Shown piece by piece: positions 43,549-53,127 of a stretch of DNA of 64,000 nucleotides. The notes beneath the pieces are model-generated. The model was given only the letters and a program-made list of their open reading frames with translations, searched no databases and was not told where the DNA came from. A program made the position numbers and the translations under genes. Position 1 is the stretch's first letter. Each line of letters starts with the position of its first letter. The DNA comes from Aquimarina sp. MAR_2010_214 (lineage in GTDB: Bacteria; Bacteroidota; Bacteroidia; Flavobacteriales; Flavobacteriaceae): NCBI RefSeq assembly GCF_002846555.1, contig NZ_PJMS01000001.1, positions 5,043,501-5,107,500 on the forward strand, given 5' to 3'.

Positions 43549-44763
43549 TTAAAACCCAAAAGGATCATCGATAGAATGGGCAGGTTGCGTAAACCATTTT
43601 GGCCCTTTTTCGGTCATATAAATATGATCTTCTAACCTAATACCAAACTCATCTGGCACACATATCATGGGTTCATTACTAAAACACATTCCCGATGTAA
43701 GAATCGCATCTTCATGTCTTGCAATATAAGGCCACTCATGAATATCTAACCCTATTCCATGACCGGTACGGTGCGGTAACCCCGGTAATTTATAATCAGG
43801 ACCAAGGCCATTGGTTTCTAATGTTTTTCTAGAAGCATGATCGATCACAGAACATGGTTTCCCTAATTGAGCAGCCGCAAATGCCGAAAGTTGAGTTTCT
43901 TTCTCAAGATTCCAAATCTTGCGTTGTAACTCATTGATTTCACCATACACATATGTTCTGGTAATATCTGAAATATAATTATGTAGAATACACCCGGTAT
44001 CAATCAATACGATTTCGTTTTCCTCTAAATCTTTTGGTGCTTTTACGCCATGCGGAAAAGAGGAATCTACTCCAAATAATACAATACAGAAATATGAGCC
44101 AGAGGGAATACCATATCGTTTATGTGCTTCATTAATAAAATCAGTAACCTCTTTGGCACTAATCCCAGGCATTAATATTCGTGCTGCAGCTTTTTGTACT
44201 TCCATAGTAATATCCATTGCTGCTTGTATGATAGCAATTTCTGCTTTCGACTTTATCATCCTACAACCTGCAGTAATTGGTTTTGCATTGATCAAATTGT
44301 AAATAGATTGCTCTTTTAAAACTCCATCAATAACAAAAAAGGGAGTTGCCTCGTCCATGGCAATATCACTACCATTGATCTTTTTTTTGTCAAGAATATC
44401 TATAAATAACTCATAAGGACTTTCATGTTCTTCCCAACAATGAACGGGGCCTTTTACCAACATGAAATCTAAAATAGTACCTTCTTCAAACTTAGGGCCT
44501 ATATAATGTACTTCGCCATCAGGAAACAATAATGCCCCAACCATTCTTTCACTTGAATTCCATCGCATCCCAGTAAAGTAAAATAAATTTGTTCCCGAAT
44601 GAAGATACACTGCGGGAATCTCCTGTTTTTTCATAAGATCACAAGCCCTGTCTATTCTGGCTTGAAATTCTTCTTTTTGAATGGGTTGTGCAAGATGAGC
44701 TTTTGGCTGTATCGCATTTAATTCTTTTTCGATGGTAGAACCACCTATCCCTAATGCATTCAT
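43549..44763 (-). CDS. M24-family Xaa-Pro peptidase (paralogue B)
   Basis: A 404-residue cytoplasmic metallopeptidase cleaving the bond N-terminal to proline. The creatinase-like N-terminal domain spans about 30-165 and the pita-bread catalytic domain about 170-395. The five metal ligands are seen in LIDTGC, SDITRT, PHRTGHGIG, FSNEPM and IRLEDH. It differs from its neighbour at 44788 (404 versus 430 residues, different N terminus), so the two probably have different substrate preferences. It is the last gene of a minus-strand operon. Confidence 0.93.
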   Translation of the reverse strand: MNALGIGGSTIEKELNAIQPKAHLAQPIQKEEFQARIDRACDLMKKQEIPAVYLHSGTNLFYFTGMRWNSSERMVGALLFPDGEVHYIGPKFEEGTILDFMLVKGPVHCWEEHESPYELFIDILDKKKINGSDIAMDEATPFFVIDGVLKEQSIYNLINAKPITAGCRMIKSKAEIAIIQAAMDITMEVQKAAARILMPGISAKEVTDFINEAHKRYGIPSGSYFCIVLFGVDSSFPHGVKAPKDLEENEIVLIDTGCILHNYISDITRTYVYGEINELQRKIWNLEKETQLSAFAAAQLGKPCSVIDHASRKTLETNGLGPDYKLPGLPHRTGHGIGLDIHEWPYIARHEDAILTSGMCFSNEPMICVPDEFGIRLEDHIYMTEKGPKWFTQPAHSIDDPFGF

Positions 44764-44787
44764 ACTATATATATTTTCTAAGGTGGG

Positions 44788-46080
44788 CTATACTGTCATT
44801 AACTTTTCAATTTCTTCTATTTCTATAGGCATAGCTTGTGTGAGGTTTATATTTCCGGTTTCTGTAATGAGATAATCATTCTCAAGTCGACAACCTATTC
44901 CTTCTTCGGGAATATAGATTCCGGGCTCACAAGTAAGCACCATTCCCGGTTCCAGAGCTCTGGAGTACAAACCAACATCATGAACATCTAGTCCAAGATG
45001 ATGAGCTGTACCATGCATAAAATATCTTTTGTATAGAGGCAGATCGGGGTTTTGAGCAGCTACTTCTGCAGCATCAAGTACTCCGATTTTGATAAGTTGC
45101 TCTTCGACCAAACCTGCCATTTGTTTTTCATAATCTGCAGGGACTATTCCAGGCTTAAGTAATTTACTTCCCTCTTTTAAACAATTTAGTACTGCCGTAT
45201 ACACTTCTTTTTGTCGATCAGAAAATTTACCGTTTACCGGAACACAGCGCGTTGTATCACTATTATAATTACCATAACAAACACCAAAATCCAGCAGAAT
45301 CATATCACCATCCCGGCATATATTATCATTAGTATTATAATGTAATGCGCAAGCATTTTTTCCTGATGCTACAATAGGCTTAAAAGCATGTCTTGTCCCT
45401 CCGTTTTTAAGGAATGCGTAGGTTAATTCTGCTTCTAATTCATATTCTTTGCAGTTTGGTTTTACTGCTTTGAGTACTCTTTGAAACCCTTCAACACTAA
45501 TATCTGCAGCTTTTTGTATTTGTGCGACCTCTTCTTTTGCTTTAATCGAACGTAAAGTTCTTGTAATTTTGGCTGCTCGATAATACTGATGTAAAGGGTA
45601 TTTTTCTTTACACCAGTTAATCATTCGATCCTGCTGCGTTTGTTTGTCATATGTAATTCGCTTTGAATGTTCATTATGTCCTAAATAAAAACCATCAGCT
45701 TCAAAAGCCATTAATTGAAGTATTTTTTCAAAATCATGTATCCATTCTATCCGTTTTACTCCAGAAACCTGATGAGCTTCTTCTTTGGTTAGTTTTTCAC
45801 CATCCCAAATTTTGATATGCTCATTAGTTTCTTTTATAAATAAAATTTCTCTATTCTCTGGTTTATAAGCATCTGGATACAATACTAACACTGTGTCCTC
45901 CTGATCAATTCCTGACAAGTAAAACAAATCATTATTTTGAGCAAACCCCATAACATCATCTGCATTGGTATGCTTGATATCATTAGATGTAAAAATCGTG
46001 ATTGTATTTTCTATAGTTCTTGAGGAAAAATTATTTCGATTCTTTATAAAAAAGGTATTCGATATAGCTTCGTAACGCAT
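44788..46080 (-). CDS. Xaa-Pro aminopeptidase, aminopeptidase P type (paralogue A)
   Basis: A 430-residue enzyme of the aminopeptidase P family, releasing N-terminal residues before proline. The N-terminal domain (about 1-170) includes FAQNNDLFYLSGIDQEDTVLVLYP, and the catalytic domain carries ligands in LLDFGV, NSDTTRCVP, MHGTAHHLGLDVHD, CEPGIYI and CRLENDY. It starts 25 bases upstream of the second M24 gene and follows the DapA-family lyase, forming a likely operon for proline-containing peptides. Confidence 0.95.
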   Translation of the reverse strand: MRYEAISNTFFIKNRNNFSSRTIENTITIFTSNDIKHTNADDVMGFAQNNDLFYLSGIDQEDTVLVLYPDAYKPENREILFIKETNEHIKIWDGEKLTKEEAHQVSGVKRIEWIHDFEKILQLMAFEADGFYLGHNEHSKRITYDKQTQQDRMINWCKEKYPLHQYYRAAKITRTLRSIKAKEEVAQIQKAADISVEGFQRVLKAVKPNCKEYELEAELTYAFLKNGGTRHAFKPIVASGKNACALHYNTNDNICRDGDMILLDFGVCYGNYNSDTTRCVPVNGKFSDRQKEVYTAVLNCLKEGSKLLKPGIVPADYEKQMAGLVEEQLIKIGVLDAAEVAAQNPDLPLYKRYFMHGTAHHLGLDVHDVGLYSRALEPGMVLTCEPGIYIPEEGIGCRLENDYLITETGNINLTQAMPIEIEEIEKLMTV

Positions 46081-46271
46081 ATTGAAATTCTGTAAGAAAA
46101 AAATGATTAATAGTTATTTATACTGTACCTTTCTCGTTTAGTTTTAAAGATACAGTCGACAATTTATAAGTTGTTTTACTCATTTCATTCTTTTTTATGT
46201 TTTTTTTAAGTAGAACTCACTTCTTTTACAGAGTTCGTTTGCAATAAAAACAAGAGGTTAGAGTAAAAAAA

Positions 46272-47201
46272 TTAACTCACAATAGCATTTAGTTCTTTAT
46301 AATCTGGTAAAACCGGCCTTGTTTTTAATCCTTTTTCTATAACTCCTAATACATGCATACGTTCTTCTCCAATAAGTGGTAATCTTGGCGCTCGTACATT
46401 TTCTGTTCCGATTCCCGTAGCGACTTCGGCTAGTTTAATATTTTGTACCAGTTTTGCATTGATATCCAATTCTAACAAAGGCAAAAACCACCTATATATC
46501 TCAAGTGCTTCCTGAAGTCTTCCTGCTTTTTGTAATTCATAAATAGCAACAGTTTCTGCAGGAAAAGCATCTACTAATCCAGCAACCCAGCCATCTGCTC
46601 CCATCAAAAGACTCTCTAAAGCTAAAGTATCCACACCAGAAAGGATTTTTAGACGATTTCCAAATTTATTTTTGATTCGGGTAATATTAGATATATCTCT
46701 TGTAGACTCTTTTACTGCCTGTATATTATCTACCTCTAATAACTCTTCGAACATATCCAGAGTTACTTCAATTTTATAATCGACTGGATTATTATATATC
46801 ATAATTGGTAGCTCTGTACTTTTGGCCACTTCTTTAAAATACACTACTGTTTCACGATCTCCAGCTTTGTAACGCATTGGAGGTAGCATCATTAATCCCT
46901 GAGCACCATCTTCTTTAGCTTTTGCAGCTGCATCGATTGCATTTTTGGTCGTTTGTTCTGCAATGTTCATGATTACAGGAACTCTGCCTTTAACAATTTC
47001 AACCGTCTTTTTTACCAATATTCTTTTTTCTGTATCACTTAAGGTACTAGCCTCTCCCAGCGTTCCTCCCAGAATAATTCCATGAACTCCTGCTTCTAGT
47101 TGAGCATTAATATTAACTTTAAACATATCTAGATCCAAAGTATCCTCATTAGTAAATTTAGTTGTAACTGCTGGCATTACACCTTTCCAATCTATAGTCA
47201 T
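46272..47201 (-). CDS. DapA-family Schiff-base aldolase/lyase
   Basis: A 309-residue TIM-barrel enzyme of the dihydrodipicolinate synthase superfamily. Schiff-base Lys164 is in QAVKESTRD, catalytic Tyr136 in IMIYNNP, and the carboxylate-binding loop GGTLGEAS at 45-52. It is not obviously the lysine-pathway enzyme. Its position beside two Xaa-Pro peptidases and a SusCD pair suggests a role in proline or hydroxyproline catabolism, for example 1-pyrroline-4-hydroxy-2-carboxylate deaminase. That assignment is inference from context; other 2-oxo acid substrates remain possible. Confidence 0.87.
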   Translation of the reverse strand: MTIDWKGVMPAVTTKFTNEDTLDLDMFKVNINAQLEAGVHGIILGGTLGEASTLSDTEKRILVKKTVEIVKGRVPVIMNIAEQTTKNAIDAAAKAKEDGAQGLMMLPPMRYKAGDRETVVYFKEVAKSTELPIMIYNNPVDYKIEVTLDMFEELLEVDNIQAVKESTRDISNITRIKNKFGNRLKILSGVDTLALESLLMGADGWVAGLVDAFPAETVAIYELQKAGRLQEALEIYRWFLPLLELDINAKLVQNIKLAEVATGIGTENVRAPRLPLIGEERMHVLGVIEKGLKTRPVLPDYKELNAIVS

Positions 47202-47458
47202 AATTATGGTTTATTTTTTTGAAGCAAATATATCATGGATTTAAGGCCTAGAGTACTCTCAAATTACCCATATATGGTATTAAATTAACCTACATAACGG
47301 TAAATATTGATTTTTTGATTAATATTCATTCAGGTTAAAAAAAATAGGTTAGGCTCTTATTTTGTTTTATAAACCAAAATCCCCTCTTAATTGATCAGGT
47401 TTAACTGTCAATTAAGAGGGAAAGGGCTATTACAAATTAAAAATGAGTTCTATATCTC

Positions 47459-48895
47459 TTAATTCACATCCCAGAATATTTTGGTACTTAATTCATCTCC
47501 TCCAATATTTGAAGCAGCGTTTGCAACATTTGTACCATTAGTATTGTATTCTCTAATAGGGTACTTTATTCTTCTTGGGATAGGGTTACCTTCTGAGCTA
47601 TCGTTTAAAGTAGGGAAACCTAGTCTTCTATAACTTGACCATCCTTCAAAACCTCTATTATAAAAAGCAATCCACTGCTGAGTTCCTATCTTTTGTCTAT
47701 AGTTTCCTGTTGCAGTTGTGTATGCCACACTTGCTTGTGCCAGATAGGTTGTAGCATCACCAGATGAACCTCCCCAATACGTAATAGATGCTGTAATTGC
47801 ATTATTATAATGATTTTCTGCACCTGCTGGAGATCCAACCAAAGAACGTTCTGCTGCTTCTGCCAATAAAAACTCTACTTCTGCATAGTCTAATAACAAT
47901 CCTTCTACATCTGGTTGATGAAAAGCAGTACCAATGTGGGTAAAATTGTCAAATACATTAAGATTCCCTAGTATTCCTCCTACATAAGGAATTAAGTTAT
48001 TATCAAAATAACCAGATTGTCTTGGGTCATTAATAGGCTGCATAATATCTACTATAGCCTCTGCAACAACATAATCTTCTCTACCACTATTTACAAGAGT
48101 TTCCCATATTGGATTTGTATTCGGTGTTGTTGTCTCATATGCTAATGATGCATTGTCTGCATTAGCAGTAAATACTCCAGAATTAACGGCCTCTGTTGCC
48201 AAAGTTCCTGCCTGATTAGAATCCACATCTGCAATCCTTAGTGCTAGTCGTAGTTTTAAAGAATTTGCAAATTTTGCCCATTTAGAGACATCTCCTTGAT
48301 AAATCAAGTCTGAATCACCAAATGATTTTCCGGAAGTATTAAGGTTATTAATAGCAGTATTTAGCTGATTTATGATATTAGTATATATATTTTGATCATC
48401 ATCATATACTGGATTCAAAATATTTTCATTCAAAGACAGAGCTTCAGAGTAAGGAACATCTCCAAAAAGATCTACCAAAACATGAAAAGTATATGCTTTC
48501 AAAATTTCGATAATCGCTAATCTATTTTGCTTATCTATTTCGGTAAGACCGAATACTTCTTCTTCTGGAATTAATCGAGCCGCTTCATTAAGGTCACTTA
48601 GAACATCTCTATAAAGTGTATTCCAATAATTTTGTGGAAAACTCTTAAGATCTTGAAAATTAGTTTCAGGACCTATAAAACCAGTACCCGCCCAATATTG
48701 CGCATAAAATTTCAGATGATTATCAAAAACACTTTGTGTAACCATTTGGTCTACCAAATTTCGTTGCCCATTAGTAAATAATGTTGTCGAAGGAACTTCA
48801 GAAATCTGTTTATCGCTCACATTGAGATCATCTACCTTACAGGAAAAGATCGTAAACAAGCAGAATAGTATGGCTAAAATTTTACTATTTTTCAT
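47459..48895 (-). CDS. SusD-like substrate-binding lipoprotein
   Basis: A 478-residue outer-membrane lipoprotein (lipobox FSC, Cys19) that binds the nutrient and hands it to its SusC partner. It belongs to the SusD_2-type group: typical stretches are QFYAQYWAG-like sequence (here KFYAQYWAGTGF), NYWNTLYRDVL, LVDLFGDVPYSEAL and GYRRLG-like WSSYRRLGFP. The gene follows susC by 4 bases. The context with peptidases and a DapA-family enzyme suggests a peptide rather than a glycan substrate; this is inference. Confidence 0.93.
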   Translation of the reverse strand: MKNSKILAILFCLFTIFSCKVDDLNVSDKQISEVPSTTLFTNGQRNLVDQMVTQSVFDNHLKFYAQYWAGTGFIGPETNFQDLKSFPQNYWNTLYRDVLSDLNEAARLIPEEEVFGLTEIDKQNRLAIIEILKAYTFHVLVDLFGDVPYSEALSLNENILNPVYDDDQNIYTNIINQLNTAINNLNTSGKSFGDSDLIYQGDVSKWAKFANSLKLRLALRIADVDSNQAGTLATEAVNSGVFTANADNASLAYETTTPNTNPIWETLVNSGREDYVVAEAIVDIMQPINDPRQSGYFDNNLIPYVGGILGNLNVFDNFTHIGTAFHQPDVEGLLLDYAEVEFLLAEAAERSLVGSPAGAENHYNNAITASITYWGGSSGDATTYLAQASVAYTTATGNYRQKIGTQQWIAFYNRGFEGWSSYRRLGFPTLNDSSEGNPIPRRIKYPIREYNTNGTNVANAASNIGGDELSTKIFWDVN

Positions 48896-48899
48896 TTTT

Positions 48900-51800
48900 T
48901 TAGAATTTTACTTTTAGGTTAAAACCATATTCTTTGGATGTAGGATATGCAGAAGATTGAAATCCTTGTAAGTTACCTGCACTTAATCCTGCTTCTGGAT
49001 CAGAATATGGAATATTTTTATCAATAATCCATAAGTTTCTACCAATTACAGAAACCACCACATCATTAATAGGTAGGTTATCTAATAACTTTGTTGGCAG
49101 TGTATAAGAGAATATTACTTCTCTTAATTTTACAAAAGAAGCATCATAAACATCTTGTTCATCTGTTGATCTGTAATAAATAAATGGGCTATCAAAACTA
49201 TTTACCGGAGTTCTTACTGTATTAGGGGTCCCATCTTCTCTAACACCAGGAGCAATTATTCCTCCTCCATCGGCAACAGCATCTCTTATAGGGTTACCTA
49301 AATCATTACGCCCTGCAGTTTCAGGGAATATTCCGGTAGCATATCCATATGTATGATCGAGAGAATAGATATCTCCTCCTTTTTGCATATCAATTAAGAA
49401 ACTAAGCGAAGCATTTTTATATCTAAAAGTATTGTTGATTCCTCCATTCCAATCTGGAATTATATTACCAATCACTCCATTTTCTTCGTTAGTCACGTAG
49501 TATCCATTTTCATCAACAACTCGCTGGCCATTAAGATATTTAAAACTAGATCCTCTAATCGTACCATAAGGTTCACCTACAGTAGCATTAATAGAAACGT
49601 CTTCTTGCAATGTTCCTGATAAACTTAAATTATCAATTCCGTCCAATAGAGAAACTACTTCACTTTTGTATGTACTCCAGTTTACATTGATATTCCATTC
49701 AAATTTTTCGGTTTTAATTGGAGTTCCAAAAAGACTCACTTCATATCCTTTATTTTCAATTTCACCAGCATTTACAATTTTTGAATTAAACCCTGTAGAA
49801 GTAGATATATCTAATGGAAGAATTTGATCTTTACTATTTGTTTGATATGCTGTTATATCAAATCCAAATCTATTTTTAAAAAGCTTAATTTCTAATCCTG
49901 CCTCATAACTTATAACGGTTTCATGCTTAAGTGTAGGATTGTTTTTATTATTTGGTAATGAGAAAAGAGATTGCCCTGCAAAACCATTAACAAAAGTATA
50001 TACATCATCTACAAGAAGTACTCCTGCACTATTACCCACTTCGGCGTAGTTCAATCTCAATTTCCCAAAATTTAACCAATCACTTGTAAAGAGGTTAGAA
50101 AAAAGAAAACTAGTAGAAATTGATGGATAATTAAATTGTCTTTTACCATCTGGTAGTGTTGATGATCGATCTATTCTATATGTTGCATCTAAGAATAAAA
50201 TATTATCATAACCAAACGAAGCACTAGCATAATACCCATTAACACCCATGCTAGACTTTCTTTCGATAGGTGGTGCTATTGGATTTACTGAATTGGATAA
50301 AGAATAAAAACCAAAAGTATTAAGTCCTCCATTCGTTTCTGCAAAAATAGAACTTCTATTTGTTCTGGTGAGGTTCATTCCCAGTAGTCCTTTAAAATTA
50401 AGCTTTTCAGTAATATCAAAATTAAAGTTCCCTATCATGTCGTAGTTCATTTCTCTAAAAAACCCATTAAATCTGTTATACTCAGATGGGTTGAAACTAG
50501 AAACATTGACTCTTTCTTCTCTTATTTCATCAAATCTATCCATAGTCACTCTTGCCAAAACATCGAACCAATCATTCACTTTATATGTTAAAGCTACATT
50601 TCCAAAAACACGATCTCTACCATCGGTTTGATAATTTTCATATAATGTCCAATATGGATTATCCCAATATTGTGGTCTTGGTGCATAAGGATCATCACCT
50701 GTACGTGCTGATGACCGTAAATTCCAGGTAGCATTTCTTCCTAACCTAAAATATGCATCTCTTTGTTCTCTTAAATCAACATTTGTTTGATACCACTGTC
50801 GCAATCCAGGTAAAACACTATTTTCGTCATATCCTGTTGCGAATCTACCTCGTCCACTATTTTTTGTATACGTAACCTTTGCTCTCGCTGTCACTTTGTC
50901 GGTCAACTTATAACTTCCGCCAAAATCTACCGTTTGCCTTTTAATTAAACTGTTAGGCAAAATACCTGTTTGTTCTACATTGGTAAATCCTAACCTGAAA
51001 TTTCCTTTGTCTGAAGCCCCATCAACACTAACATTGGTTGATTGCAACAAACCTGTCTGAAAGATTGAGGTAGGGTCATTTTTTGCTGCTACCCATGGTG
51101 TAGGAGTACGATAATTAGGGTTTTCTGGAAAAAAAGCTCCCGATTGGTATACCAAAAGATTAGAGTCAAATCTTGGACCCCAAGAAGCATCACCTCCTGT
51201 ATCAACAACATTATCTAAAATACCATCTCCATTTACATCCTCCTGTACAAAAGAAGCTCCATAACCTCCTCCGTATTCTTTTTGATATCTCGCGAATGTT
51301 TTAGGATCAAATTTGCTAAATGTAGTGTTTGAGTTAATTGTTATCCCTAGCCCTTTATTTTTAGACCCTTTTTTTGTAGTGATTATAATTACCCCGTTTC
51401 CTGCTCTAGATCCATATAAGGCAGAAGCAGCAGCTCCTTTTAACACGTTAATACTTTCTATATCATCTGGATTAATATCAGATGCGGCATTACCATAATC
51501 ATATCCTCCTCTACCGGCTGTTGAATTTCTTGAATTATTAATTCTATTACTAACCGGAGTACCATCAATCACAAATAAAGGTTGGTTATTACCAGTCAAG
51601 GAAGAGTACCCCCTGATAATCACATTCGTCGAACCTCCGAAGTTATTATTTCTAGAAACCGCAACCCCGGCAAGTTTACCAGACAATGAATTCACAAAGT
51701 TTACACCTTTAGCTTTGCTAATATCTTCTGATTCTATCTTTTGAGTTGCATACCCTAAAGATTTTTTAGATCTACTTATACCAAGAGCTGTTACTACGAT

Positions 51801-52109
51801 TTCATCTAGTGAAGTAGCATCTTGATACATCGTCATATTTACTGTAGTCTCATTTCCTACTAGTTTTTCTTCTGTTTTAAAACCCAGATAAGAAAAAATA
51901 AGTGTTTGACCTGCTTCTACCTGCAAAGAGTAATTACCATCAAAATCAGATTGTGTACCAGATGATGTTTCTTTGATTAGAATATTTACTCCTGGAAGAG
52001 GAATCCCAGAATCCTCTGTTATTTTACCGGATACTGTTTTTTCTTGTGCAAAACCTAGTGTACAAAAAATCAGCATGAGTATAACCGAAAGATTAATTTT
52101 TGTGTTCAT
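48900..52109 (-). CDS. SusC/RagA-type TonB-dependent outer-membrane transporter
   Basis: A 1069-residue TonB-dependent transporter. The signal peptide ends at GFAQ (about 21), a CarboxypepD_reg-like domain occupies about 25-100 (SGIPLPGVNILIKETSSGTQSDFDG), and the plug has GYSSLTGNNQPLFVIDG and the SusC signature NPDDIESINVLKGAAASALYGSRAGNGVIIITTK. The remainder is a 22-strand barrel ending FNLKVKF. With the downstream SusD it forms one uptake complex; the signature and length are standard for the family. Confidence 0.96.
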   Translation of the reverse strand: MNTKINLSVILMLIFCTLGFAQEKTVSGKITEDSGIPLPGVNILIKETSSGTQSDFDGNYSLQVEAGQTLIFSYLGFKTEEKLVGNETTVNMTMYQDATSLDEIVVTALGISRSKKSLGYATQKIESEDISKAKGVNFVNSLSGKLAGVAVSRNNNFGGSTNVIIRGYSSLTGNNQPLFVIDGTPVSNRINNSRNSTAGRGGYDYGNAASDINPDDIESINVLKGAAASALYGSRAGNGVIIITTKKGSKNKGLGITINSNTTFSKFDPKTFARYQKEYGGGYGASFVQEDVNGDGILDNVVDTGGDASWGPRFDSNLLVYQSGAFFPENPNYRTPTPWVAAKNDPTSIFQTGLLQSTNVSVDGASDKGNFRLGFTNVEQTGILPNSLIKRQTVDFGGSYKLTDKVTARAKVTYTKNSGRGRFATGYDENSVLPGLRQWYQTNVDLREQRDAYFRLGRNATWNLRSSARTGDDPYAPRPQYWDNPYWTLYENYQTDGRDRVFGNVALTYKVNDWFDVLARVTMDRFDEIREERVNVSSFNPSEYNRFNGFFREMNYDMIGNFNFDITEKLNFKGLLGMNLTRTNRSSIFAETNGGLNTFGFYSLSNSVNPIAPPIERKSSMGVNGYYASASFGYDNILFLDATYRIDRSSTLPDGKRQFNYPSISTSFLFSNLFTSDWLNFGKLRLNYAEVGNSAGVLLVDDVYTFVNGFAGQSLFSLPNNKNNPTLKHETVISYEAGLEIKLFKNRFGFDITAYQTNSKDQILPLDISTSTGFNSKIVNAGEIENKGYEVSLFGTPIKTEKFEWNINVNWSTYKSEVVSLLDGIDNLSLSGTLQEDVSINATVGEPYGTIRGSSFKYLNGQRVVDENGYYVTNEENGVIGNIIPDWNGGINNTFRYKNASLSFLIDMQKGGDIYSLDHTYGYATGIFPETAGRNDLGNPIRDAVADGGGIIAPGVREDGTPNTVRTPVNSFDSPFIYYRSTDEQDVYDASFVKLREVIFSYTLPTKLLDNLPINDVVVSVIGRNLWIIDKNIPYSDPEAGLSAGNLQGFQSSAYPTSKEYGFNLKVKF

Positions 52110-53127
52110 TAGTTTGTTTTATTAAATTTTAAAATTACTTGACGGATCTTTTGGCATTTTCCCAAGTACCTGATCCATAATTTTGTAGAAAGATTTAAGA
52201 CGTAGAAGTATATCTATAATTAACTTTTAAGATGATATTTCTATCTGTCTTTTCTTATCAATCCCCTTTGCAATGTTTTAGAAAGAAGGATATGGGATTT
52301 TAGTTTTGTTTACGATTTTTGTAAAGTTTAGTTTCCAAGCCCTTGTCGAAAAAAGCTTTGAGTACTGATTTGTGTCTACTTTTTTTTCATATGTTTTTAA
52401 GATTGATTATTTAGAGGCGAAATATACCTTAGAGTTATGGTATTACCATTATTTGGATTAATAAAGTATCATATATGGATACTTTAGTACTATTTATTAC
52501 ATATTCTTTTCTAATTTTAACAAATAGATGAAGATTACATAATTACCTAAAACATTGAAATTAGGTGTAGATTCTTTTGGATAGTAAGTGAAGAAAATAC
52601 TGTTCTAAATTAGTAAACCAAGCTGTTTCTAAAGAACCCCTTGCTATATTAAAACATAAGAGATACGCTTTACACATATATAAATAAGCATGTTCATGTA
52701 CCCTTTTTACTACCGATTTTATTAAAAAAACCGTGTTGATTTACTTCTTGTTAAAAATGGTACATGGTTTTTGTATACCTATTTAATTATGTTCTCATGT
52801 GATAGTAAGCAATTTTTAGATAGCTCAAAACTGTTTAAAAAAAATCTATCTAAAAAGCTCTACTTATCTATAATCCACAGAAAACGCTTTTCTATTCTAT
52901 ACTTATCCTATAGAGATATTAAATTTTAAAGCATAAAAAACACTTTATAAAACAAATCCAACTTCTCTTAAAAAGAAAAAAAACTAAAAAAAGAATAAAA
53001 AAGAATAAAAATCACTGAAATCAAGCCTAAAAAATGAAAACATGCCTTAATACTGTAATTTTATTGCAACTAACATTTATTAGTATTTTTTTTATAAAAC
53101 ATACTAATAAAAAACACAAACTTCACA
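52110..53127. other. Divergent regulatory region between SusC and the secreted peptidase
   Basis: A 1018-base AT-rich gap, the longest in the window. It must hold the two divergent promoters. The only clear structure is the perfect 11-bp inverted repeat at 53076-53111. A 52-codon frame (53034-53192) runs into the peptidase gene in another frame and could be a leader peptide but is more likely chance. I see no RNA gene or intact protein gene elsewhere. Confidence 0.5.
53076..53111 (+). promoter_or_regulatory. Perfect 11-bp inverted repeat just before the peptidase start codon
   Basis: TTTATTAGTAT (53076-53086) and its exact complement (53101-53111) flank a 14-base T- and A-rich spacer. The right arm ends 16 bases before the ATG, so the stem would lie close to the ribosome-binding region, or the arms could be an operator. 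Confidence 0.4.

Noticed and set aside
43251..43574. 107-codon plus-strand frame after the leader peptide
   Set aside because: It begins inside the terminator hairpin, runs into the end of the convergent peptidase gene, and has no protein-like character.
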